Positions 1-5,146 of a DNA stretch of 7,849 nt are shown here, piece by piece. Source of the DNA: Candidatus Thioglobus vulcanius (lineage in GTDB: Bacteria > Pseudomonadota > Gammaproteobacteria > PS1 > Pseudothioglobaceae); the NCBI GenBank assembly GCA_910595855.1, contig CAJVCJ010000014.1, forward strand, positions 1-7,849. Direction: 5' to 3'. Made by a program: the position numbers and the translations under genes. How positions within the stretch are numbered: position 1 is the first letter of the stretch; the number at the start of each line of letters is the position of its first letter. The notes under the pieces are model-generated. The model searched no databases and had not been told where the DNA came from. It saw only the letters and a list, made by a program, of their open reading frames with translations.

Positions 1-109
1 TGGTTTGAAAGCCACTCATTTCAAAAAATGTAACTAAGAAGTCTTTTATGCTTGAATCATCATCGATAACAAAAATAGTTTGATTTTCATCGGATTGGGC
101 GTGGTTCAT
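1..109 (-). CDS. Response regulator receiver domain, N-terminal part (cut by window edge)
   Basis: The first 36 codons of a two-component response regulator; the rest lies beyond the left edge. The ATG is at 109-107. After a short polar leader the protein reads TIFVIDDDSSIKDFLVTFFE (residues 11-30), the classic beta-1/alpha-1 start of a CheY-like receiver: a hydrophobic strand ending in an acidic cluster (D16-D18) that binds the metal needed for phosphotransfer. The phospho-acceptor aspartate, about 45 residues further on, and the output domain are not visible, so the subfamily (FixJ/NarL, OmpR or NtrC type) cannot be told. The open frame runs without a stop to the edge. Upstream is only a weak purine-rich stretch (AAAGAAA) as ribosome binding site, and a strongly AT-rich promoter-like segment lies at 141-176. 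Family assignment is firm; function is unknown. Confidence 0.82.
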   Translation of the reverse strand, partial: MNHAQSDENQTIFVIDDDSSIKDFLVTFFEMSGFQT

Positions 110-140
110 TATTTGCTTGAATTTCTTTAAAATATGTTTT

Positions 141-176
141 ATATTATATATAGCTATCTATCTTCAATTTTGTTAA
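141..176 (-). promoter_or_regulatory. Candidate promoter of the response-regulator gene
   Basis: Read on the minus strand, TTAACA (176-171) is followed after 18 bases by TATATA (152-147), and a perfect TATAAT sits at 148-143. TTGAAG (167-162) is an alternative -35 element. The composition is so AT-rich that the exact hexamers are uncertain. The position, 30-60 bp ahead of the regulator's ATG, is right for its promoter. Confidence 0.35.
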
Positions 177-197
177 AAAATAGTCGGCTACAATCAC

Positions 198-312
198 ATG
201 GCTTTTTCACGCTATCATGATTCTGAAAACTGGGATGTTTTGAGAAGGGTATTAAAAACAAATGGGACGTAGTGATTTAACAGGAAGTAAAGAAGATTGT
301 TTTAATGTATAA
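198..312 (+). pseudogene. Possible remnant of the C-terminus of a YgiQ-type radical SAM protein, frameshifted
   Basis: From 198 the plus strand reads MAFS then RYHDSENWDVLRRVLKTNG, ending at a TAG at 270-272. If one G of the GGG run at 264-266 is dropped, the frame continues as RSDLTGSKEDC and a few more residues to a TAA at 310-312. Joined, the two halves resemble, from memory, the conserved tail of YgiQ/UPF0313 radical SAM proteins: an (A/L)RYHDPxNW..LREAL...GR.DLIG segment followed by a conserved Cys. The spacing from GR.DL to the Cys is preserved across the frameshift. The in-frame stop at 174-176 means nothing upstream belongs to it, and the radical SAM core (whole family roughly 600-740 residues) is absent. 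There is no ribosome binding site before the ATG. I read this as a decayed gene end. It could also be chance similarity in about 38 codons, and I could not run a search. Confidence 0.45.
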
Positions 313-379
313 ATTTGCTACGTAATAAAAATTCGATTACATTCAAAACCTTGTCTTTATGATAGTTTTTTCTTAGATG

Positions 380-393
380 TAACGTTATCTAAC
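380..393. promoter_or_regulatory. Palindromic element TAACGTTA plus half-site, upstream of the small gene
   Basis: TAACGTTA (380-387) is a perfect 8-bp palindrome followed at once by CTAAC (389-393). The same 8-mer recurs at 490-497 inside the small reading frame, again flanked by GTTAG/CTAAC half-sites. It lies about 70 bp before the ATG at 455, near possible weak promoter hexamers (TTGTCT at 351-356, TAAAAT at 398-403, TAGAAT at 412-417), so it could be an operator. No regulator is identified. Confidence 0.25.
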
Positions 394-454
394 TATCTAA
401 AATAAATAGCGTAGAATGATCCTAAAATTTTTATAGATTCTTGGGGGAGAGGAA

Positions 455-619
455 ATGGAAAAGTGGATCAATACGATCGTTAGTCTGTCTAACGTTAGAG
501 GTAAAAATACAAAGCCAACAATTAATGATATTAACTTTGTAATCGATAAGTGTTTAAAAGATCTTGAAGAGTCTAAGAAGACCAAGTCTTTTGTTAAGTT
601 TTATCCTAATGCCTGTTAA
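455..619 (+). CDS. Small hypothetical protein, 54 aa
   Basis: I do not recognise this protein. It begins MEKWINTIVS and ends KFYPNAC. It has no signal peptide or membrane segment, is basic and Lys/Asn-rich, and has a likely amphipathic helix around INDINFVIDKCLKDLEESKK (residues 23-42) with cysteines at 33 and 54. The case for a real gene is the ribosome binding site: GGGGGAGAGG (443-452) ends two bases before the ATG and is the strongest purine tract ahead of any start in the window. The exported sHSP gene has a nearly identical one (GGGGAGAG). The upstream neighbour is the ygiQ-like remnant, and the gene converges on aspC across 72 bp. Possible promoter hexamers are weak. It may be a lineage-specific small protein or the start of a decayed longer gene. 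An opposing frame at 585-397 is judged a shadow. Confidence 0.5.
   Translation: MEKWINTIVSLSNVRGKNTKPTINDINFVIDKCLKDLEESKKTKSFVKFYPNAC
478..498. repeat. Inverted repeats inside the small gene
   Basis: CGTTAG (478-483) and CTAACG (489-494) form a 6-bp inverted repeat around a 5-base centre. CTAACGTTAG (489-498) is itself a perfect 10-bp palindrome. Together they give three GTTAG/CTAAC half-sites in 21 bp, related to the element at 380-393. It could be an operator, an mRNA hairpin near the start of translation, or chance. Confidence 0.4.
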
Positions 620-661
620 AACAATTTTATAAATTTTTTACACTAGTGATAGGGCTAGGCG

Positions 662-678
662 CAGTAATTATTTTACTG
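662..678. terminator. Weak hairpin between convergent small gene and aspC
   Basis: CAGTAA (662-667) and TTACTG (673-678) form a perfect 6-bp stem with a TTATT loop in the 72-bp gap between two convergent genes. Neither side has the T-run expected of a strong intrinsic terminator directly after the stem, so this is only a candidate. The palindrome CACTAGTG (641-648) lies in the same gap. No better terminator is visible for aspC. Confidence 0.25.
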
Positions 679-691
679 ACCTATTAAAAAA

Positions 692-1867
692 CTAAATAGA
701 GCTTAATTTTTCTACTGCTTGCTTAATGTTGTCCATACTTGTTGCAAAAGAAAATCTAACATAGCCTGGTGCGCCAAAGGCTGACCCTGGCACCAAAGCA
801 ATATTTAGTTTTTCTAAACAGTAAGTTGAAAATTCCACATCATCCTTAAGATTAAGGCGTTTAATTAAGCCTTCAATCCTAGGGAATGAGTAAAAAGCAC
901 CTTGAGATCTTGGGCATTCAATACCGTCAATTGCATTTAGCGAGTCTACAATGAATTCATGACGCTCCTCGAAAGCATCAACCATTATGCCAATAATGTC
1001 TTGATCACCATTTAAAGCCTCTAAAGCAGCTGCTTGTGCAATTGAACATGGATTTGAGGTTGATTGACCTTGGATTTTTTTCATGGCTTTAATGATGGTC
1101 TCAGGTCCGCCAGCATAACCAATGCGCCAGCCAGTCATGGCGTAGCCTTTAGACACGCCATTTAAGATAATAGTGCGTTGTTTTAAGGTTGGTTCAGCCA
1201 TCACAATATTAATGAAGTCATCATTGCCCCAGCGAATGTGTTCATAAATATCATCAGTAATGATTAACACATGAGGGTGATTTTTTAAGACAGCACCAAG
1301 CGCTTGTAATTCTGCTTTTGTATAAACCGCACCAGTTGGATTAGAAGGGCTGTTCATGACAAATAATTTGGTGTTGCTATTAATGCTGGCTTCTAATTGA
1401 TCAGGTGTAATTTTAAAGCTTTGCTCTAAGCCGGTTTCAACAATCACTGGCGTGGCATCCGCCAAAATAACCATATCTGGATAGCTAACCCAATAAGGTG
1501 CAGGAATGATAACTTCATCGCCTTTGTTCAAAACTGCTTGACAAAGATTGTAAAAAACTTGCTTACCACCTGAAGACACCATGACTTCGGTATTAGAATA
1601 ATCTAGTGAATTTTCACGTTTAAATTTATCAATGATGGCTTGTTTTAAATCTGGCGTACCATCAACTGCTGTATATCTTGTTTGCCCATTTTTAATTGCA
1701 TCAATGCCTGCTTGCTGAATATTAATAGGCGTATCAAAGTCAGGCTCGCCTGATCCCATTGGTACAATTTGAATACCTTGTGCTTTTAATTCATTTGCCT
1801 TTGCAGTAACTGCAAGTGTGGCGGAAGGTTTGACTTTTTGGACTCTTTGAGAAAGAAACTCTGACAT
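692..1867 (-). CDS. aspC: Aspartate-type aminotransferase, class I (PLP-dependent)
   Basis: A cytoplasmic fold-type I aminotransferase of 391 residues, full length for the family. It most likely moves the amino group between aspartate and 2-oxoglutarate, and enzymes of this subgroup may also act on prephenate or aromatic substrates. Visible signatures are GSGEPDFDTP (38-47), GGKQ (100-103, whose Lys matches the distal-carboxylate Lys of Thermus-like subgroup Ib enzymes), PAPYWVSYP (122-130), SPSNPTG with N176, DDIYEH with D205 and Y208 at the cofactor, SKGYAMTGWRIGY with the Schiff-base lysine K240 and R248, and YVRFSFA with R371 binding the substrate carboxylate. The ATG at 1867 gives the usual MSEFLSQRV start; no clear Shine-Dalgarno precedes it. 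It is divergent from uvrB. The class is certain; the exact substrate, and hence the symbol, is less so (aatA is also used). Confidence 0.9.
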   Translation of the reverse strand: MSEFLSQRVQKVKPSATLAVTAKANELKAQGIQIVPMGSGEPDFDTPINIQQAGIDAIKNGQTRYTAVDGTPDLKQAIIDKFKRENSLDYSNTEVMVSSGGKQVFYNLCQAVLNKGDEVIIPAPYWVSYPDMVILADATPVIVETGLEQSFKITPDQLEASINSNTKLFVMNSPSNPTGAVYTKAELQALGAVLKNHPHVLIITDDIYEHIRWGNDDFINIVMAEPTLKQRTIILNGVSKGYAMTGWRIGYAGGPETIIKAMKKIQGQSTSNPCSIAQAAALEALNGDQDIIGIMVDAFEERHEFIVDSLNAIDGIECPRSQGAFYSFPRIEGLIKRLNLKDDVEFSTYCLEKLNIALVPGSAFGAPGYVRFSFATSMDNIKQAVEKLSSI

Positions 1868-1889
1868 GATTAATAGTAAAAAATAGATT
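1861..1889 (+). promoter_or_regulatory. Candidate sigma-70 promoter for uvrB-queE
   Basis: CTGACA (1861-1866, five of six bases of the -35 consensus) is followed by a 17-bp spacer and TAGATT (1884-1889, four of six bases of the -10 consensus). Transcription would start near 1896, after the TTG at 1894, which argues that translation starts at the GTG at 1927. The -35 element overlaps the start codon of the opposing aspC. A possible aspC promoter on the other strand (TTAACA 1910-1905, 17 bp, TCTATT 1887-1882) overlaps it. No consensus LexA/SOS box (CTG-N10-CAG) is visible. Confidence 0.4.
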
Positions 1890-1926
1890 AAAATTGATTG
1901 TTTATGTTAATGAAAAAATACAACAA

Positions 1927-3921
1927 GTGGGCAAGAAATTTCAATTAGAATCACAATTTTCTCCTAGCGGAGATCAGCCAAGTGCCATCAAAACTTTGGT
2001 CGAAGGTGTTAATGCTGGTGATAAGTTTCAAACCCTGTTGGGTGTAACCGGATCTGGAAAAACATTTACCTTGGCGAATGTTATTAAGCAAACTAAGCGA
2101 CCGAGCTTGATTATGGCGCCTAACAAGACGCTGGCTGCCCAGCTATACGCTGAGATGAAAGAATTTTTCCCGCATAATGCGGTGGAATATTTCGTCTCTT
2201 ATTATGATTATTATCAGCCAGAAGCCTACGTTCCTGCCTCCGACACATTCATTGAGAAAGACTCCTCGATTAATGAGCAAATTGAACAGATGCGCCTCTC
2301 TGCCACTAAATCTCTCTTAGAAAGAGACGATGTAATTATTATTGCCAGTGTATCGGCTATTTATGGTTTGGGTGACCCTGAAAGCTACATGTCAATGCTT
2401 CTACATTTAAGTGTTGGTGAAATTTCCAATCAAAGAGAGATATTATCTCGATTGTCGCAAATGCAATATACCCGTAATGATGTCACATTATTAAGAGGGC
2501 ATTTTCGAGTCAAAGGTGAAGTGATTGACATCTTTCCGGCTGACTCAGAAGAGCAAGCATTACGCATTGAAATGTTTGATGAAGAGATTGAAAGACTCTA
2601 TTGGTTTGATCCTTTAACTGGTGAACGCCTAAAGTCTTTGCAAAGAATTACTATTTATCCACAAACGCATTATGTGACGCCAAAATCCAAAATTTTAAAT
2701 ATGTTGGATGATATTAAGGTTGAGCTTAAGAGTCGTAGAGAGGAGTTGCTGTCTTTAAATAAATTAGTTGAAGAGCAGCGCTTGACTCAGCGCGTGCATA
2801 TGGATATTGAGATGATGCGTGAGCTTGGATATTGTACTGGCATCGAAAATTATTCTCGTTACTTGTCGTCTAGAAATGTAGGCGATCCACCACCTACTTT
2901 ATTGGATTATTTGCCCAAAGATTCCTTGGTGATTTTGGATGAGTCACACGTTACCGTTAGCCAAATTGGTGGCATGTATAAGGGAGATAGAGCGCGCAAG
3001 AAAACACTGGTTGAGTTTGGTTTTAGGCTGCCTTCTGCTTTAGATAATAGACCCTTAAAATACGAAGAGTTTGAGCAGAAAGTTAATCAGTGTATTTTGG
3101 TGTCGGCCACACCTTCTCAATATGAGCTTGATGTTTCGAGTCGAATTGCTGAGCAGTTAGTTAGGCCGACAGGGTTGCTAGATCCAGTTATTGAGGTGCG
3201 ACCAGTTGGCACTCAAGTGGACGATTTACTCAGTGAAATTCATAAATGTGTAGCGGTTAAAGAGCGTGTTTTGGTAACCACGCTTACCAAAAAAATGTCA
3301 GAACAATTAAGTGATTATTTAAATGATCATGGCGTTAAAGTTCGTTATTTGCATTCAGATATTGATACAGTTGAGCGAGTTGAAATTATTAGAGATTTAC
3401 GCTTAGGTGTGTTTGATGTGCTTGTTGGAATTAACTTGTTAAGAGAGGGTTTGGATATTCCTGAAGTGGCATTAGTGGCTATTTTGGATGCAGATAAAGA
3501 GGGCTTTTTACGCTCTGAAAGATCGTTAATTCAAACCATGGGTAGAGCGGCTAGAAATGTTAACGGTAGGGCGATTTTATACGCTGATCGAATCACCAAG
3601 TCGATGAATAAAGCCATGAGCGAAACTCAAAGAAGACGTGAAAAACAAGAGGAACATAATACGAAAAATAACATCACCCCAAGGGGTGTGGTTAAACCAA
3701 TTATTAATATCTTGGATACGGATTTAACCAGTGAAGAGATAAGCGGGGATAATGAAGAATTAATCATAGTTCAACTATCTCCTGTGCAATTGGCCAAAGA
3801 GATAAAGATACTAGAAAAGAAAATGTACAAATTTGCTAGTGATTTAGAATTTGAGCAAGCAGCTGATGTACGTAATCAAATTAAACACTTAAAAGACTCT
3901 CAATTTAAAGCAGCCTTATGA
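1927..3921 (+). CDS. uvrB: UvrABC excinuclease subunit B
   Basis: The DNA-damage verification helicase of nucleotide excision repair. It is loaded by UvrA and then recruits UvrC for dual incision. From the GTG at 1927 the protein is 664 residues, close to the usual 660-675. Visible motifs: Walker A GVTGSGKT (39-46), APNKTLAAQLY (64-74), the damage-probing beta-hairpin with EYFVSYYDYYQPEAYVP (87-103), DESH box (338-341), VSATPSQYE (392-400), motif VI QTMGRAARN (536-544), and a C-terminal UVR helix pair (about 619-657, with DLEFEQAADVRNQI) that contacts UvrC. A TTG at 1894 would add 11 residues. I prefer GTG because MGKKFQLESQFSPSGDQ then lines up with the family start (M-x-K-x-F-x-L...SGDQ) and because the candidate promoter would start RNA near 1896. 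Neither start has a good Shine-Dalgarno. The stop overlaps queE by ATGA. Confidence 0.97.
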   Translation: MGKKFQLESQFSPSGDQPSAIKTLVEGVNAGDKFQTLLGVTGSGKTFTLANVIKQTKRPSLIMAPNKTLAAQLYAEMKEFFPHNAVEYFVSYYDYYQPEAYVPASDTFIEKDSSINEQIEQMRLSATKSLLERDDVIIIASVSAIYGLGDPESYMSMLLHLSVGEISNQREILSRLSQMQYTRNDVTLLRGHFRVKGEVIDIFPADSEEQALRIEMFDEEIERLYWFDPLTGERLKSLQRITIYPQTHYVTPKSKILNMLDDIKVELKSRREELLSLNKLVEEQRLTQRVHMDIEMMRELGYCTGIENYSRYLSSRNVGDPPPTLLDYLPKDSLVILDESHVTVSQIGGMYKGDRARKKTLVEFGFRLPSALDNRPLKYEEFEQKVNQCILVSATPSQYELDVSSRIAEQLVRPTGLLDPVIEVRPVGTQVDDLLSEIHKCVAVKERVLVTTLTKKMSEQLSDYLNDHGVKVRYLHSDIDTVERVEIIRDLRLGVFDVLVGINLLREGLDIPEVALVAILDADKEGFLRSERSLIQTMGRAARNVNGRAILYADRITKSMNKAMSETQRRREKQEEHNTKNNITPRGVVKPIINILDTDLTSEEISGDNEELIIVQLSPVQLAKEIKILEKKMYKFASDLEFEQAADVRNQIKHLKDSQFKAAL

Positions 3922-4556
3922 CAACCGACTTAAATATTACTGAAATTTTCTATTCATTGCAAGGTGAAGCTAGAGAAGTTGGCCTACCTACGATTTTTAT
4001 ACGTTTAACTGGCTGTCCGTTACGATGCACTTATTGTGATACTGAGTATGCCTTTAAGGGTAATAATCCAATTAGTATTAGTGATATTGTTGATGAAATT
4101 AAGCAATACAATACGCGCTATGTGTGTGTAACAGGTGGCGAGCCATTGGCTCAAATTAACTGTCATATATTGCTAGACACTTTGGTTAAGGATCAGTATT
4201 TAGTTTCATTAGAGACAAGTGGTAGTATCGATATTAGTGAGATTAACCCAGGCGTGTCAATTGTTATGGATTTAAAAACGCCTAGTTCAAACGAATCTAG
4301 CCAAAACTTATATGAAAATGTAGCCAAGCTACAAGCCAAAGATCAGTTGAAATTTGTGATTGGATCTCGTCAAGATTTTGATTGGAGTGTGGATATTATG
4401 GATAAATATCCAACCGATGCAGGTGTATTGTTTTCGCCTGTGTTTGATCAAATCACCCCTACAGAATTAGCTGATTGGATTATTGAGTCTCAGCTTAATG
4501 TGCGTATGCAGGTGCAAATGCACAAGCTACTTTGGGGTGATGAAAAGGCTAAGTAA
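3918..4556 (+). CDS. queE: 7-carboxy-7-deazaguanine synthase (radical SAM)
   Basis: A cytoplasmic radical SAM enzyme that turns 6-carboxy-5,6,7,8-tetrahydropterin into 7-carboxy-7-deazaguanine, the ring-contraction step on the way to preQ0 and queuosine in tRNA. At 212 residues it is normal length. Visible features: FYSLQGE (11-17), the 4Fe-4S motif CPLRCTYC (C33, C37, C40, i.e. CX3CX2C) followed by DTEYAF, TGGEPL (72-77) for SAM binding, LETSG (98-102), DLKTPSS (118-124), and the C-terminal HKLLWGDE typical of the Pseudomonas-like QueE group. The ATG overlaps the uvrB stop (ATGA, 3918-3921), implying translational coupling and a shared transcript. No other queuosine genes are in the window, so the pairing with uvrB is probably about expression and not pathway. 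Confidence 0.95.
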   Translation: MTTDLNITEIFYSLQGEAREVGLPTIFIRLTGCPLRCTYCDTEYAFKGNNPISISDIVDEIKQYNTRYVCVTGGEPLAQINCHILLDTLVKDQYLVSLETSGSIDISEINPGVSIVMDLKTPSSNESSQNLYENVAKLQAKDQLKFVIGSRQDFDWSVDIMDKYPTDAGVLFSPVFDQITPTELADWIIESQLNVRMQVQMHKLLWGDEKAK

Positions 4557-4568
4557 GACCTTTACTTA
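4550..4568. terminator. Hairpin between convergent queE and sHSP genes
   Basis: TAAGTAA (4550-4556) and TTACTTA (4562-4568) form a perfect 7-bp stem with a 5-base loop, GACCT. Each arm contains the stop codon of one of the two convergent genes, which are only 5 bp apart. The stem is AT-rich and no long T-run follows on either side, so it may be a weak bidirectional terminator or a by-product of the facing stop codons. Confidence 0.3.
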
Positions 4569-5059
4569 ATTCTGATTTTATTGTTAGTGGGTTTGGGTTT
4601 GCTCGCCTTTGGGATAAAAATAATCAACCGATCCTTTTTAAATTCTGCACTGATATTGTTTTCATCTACATCATTTGGTAGAGAATACGACTGTCTAAAT
4701 TGACTAGATGAAGATTGTGAGCTATTCTGCGTGTTTGTGATTTGCTGTATGCTGCTATCAATATAAAGCATGTTATTTTTAGTTGAAATATTTAAATTTT
4801 CTTTTGTTAAGCCTTTGGCAACAATCTCAATAATATAACTATTGGTTGTTTTATCAAAGAATTGATTAGCATTCGCACTAAAAATATCTTGGTTTTGGAT
4901 ATTTCGCATATCATTATTAAATTTTTGAAATTGATCGTTAAAGTTTGACCAAACACTTTTATTAAAGCCATCGTTAAAAAAATTATTTTGAAATGGCGTA
5001 AATTGAGCGGCCATACTGACGCTAGAAACTAGTGCTAATGCTAATAATATATTTTTCAT
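4562..5059 (-). CDS. Exported small heat-shock (Hsp20/alpha-crystallin) protein
   Basis: A 165-residue ATP-independent holdase-type chaperone predicted to act outside the cytoplasm. MKNILLALALVSSVSMA is a textbook Sec signal peptide (K2, hydrophobic core 4-14, likely cleavage after A17). A Phe/Asn/Gln-rich arm (18-64) resembles the disordered N-terminal arms of small heat-shock proteins. The alpha-crystallin domain spans about 66-151: YIIEIVAKGLTKENLNI (75-91), LYIDSS, then FRQSYSLPNDVDENNISAEF (121-140) and RLIIFIPK (144-151). A Ser/Gln/Asn-rich loop (about 106-120) stands where the dimerisation loop lies. The protein ends with KIRIK, an I-X-I motif at 162-164 as used for oligomer assembly. 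Most bacterial sHSPs lack a signal peptide. The Shine-Dalgarno GGGGAGAG and a strong promoter precede it. The domain call is good; the periplasmic site is inferred from the signal peptide. Confidence 0.85.
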   Translation of the reverse strand: MKNILLALALVSSVSMAAQFTPFQNNFFNDGFNKSVWSNFNDQFQKFNNDMRNIQNQDIFSANANQFFDKTTNSYIIEIVAKGLTKENLNISTKNNMLYIDSSIQQITNTQNSSQSSSSQFRQSYSLPNDVDENNISAEFKKDRLIIFIPKASKPKPTNNKIRIK

Positions 5060-5094
5060 ATCTCTCCCCAGATGATAGATTTTATTTTGTTGAT

Positions 5095-5123
5095 ACTATA
5101 GAGTTAAATGCTTTAACTATCAA
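5095..5123 (-). promoter_or_regulatory. Sigma-70 promoter of the exported sHSP gene, with inverted repeat in the spacer
   Basis: On the minus strand TTGATA (5123-5118) is followed by exactly 17 bases and TATAGT (5100-5095), a good housekeeping promoter. RNA would start near 5088, giving a leader of about 29 nt with GGGGAGAG before the ATG at 5059. The spacer contains AGTTAAA-TGC-TTTAACT (5102-5118), a perfect inverted repeat with 7-bp arms, well placed for a repressor. No sigma-32 type element (CTTGAA...CCCCAT) is seen, so classical heat-shock control is not supported. Confidence 0.6.
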
Positions 5124-5134
5124 GACTCATAACG

Positions 5135-5146
5135 AACCTTAAGGTT
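5135..5146. repeat. 12-bp palindrome at the sulP stop codon
   Basis: AACCTTAAGGTT is a perfect 12-bp palindrome that runs into the TAA stop of the SulP gene (5147-5145) and lies just upstream of the sHSP promoter. With no loop or T-run it is not a good intrinsic terminator. It could be a protein-binding site or chance. No other terminator is visible between sulP and the sHSP gene, so read-through is possible. Confidence 0.3.

Noticed and set aside
397..585. Minus-strand 62-codon frame with hydrophobic character
   Set aside because: It needs a TTG start without a convincing Shine-Dalgarno and lies opposite the 54-codon plus-strand frame, which has a strong one. The hydrophobicity is what an AT-rich antisense frame would give.
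620..691. Strong intrinsic terminator between the small gene and aspC
   Set aside because: Short palindromes exist (641-648, 662-678) but no GC-rich stem followed by a T-run is seen on either strand.
1868..1926. LexA/SOS box in the aspC-uvrB intergenic region
   Set aside because: uvrB is SOS-controlled in Escherichia coli, but no CTG-N10-CAG palindrome is present here.
5060..5088. RNA thermometer in the sHSP leader
   Set aside because: The leader of about 29 nt is short and I see no four-U or ROSE-like pairing to the GGGGAGAG tract beyond what chance would give.
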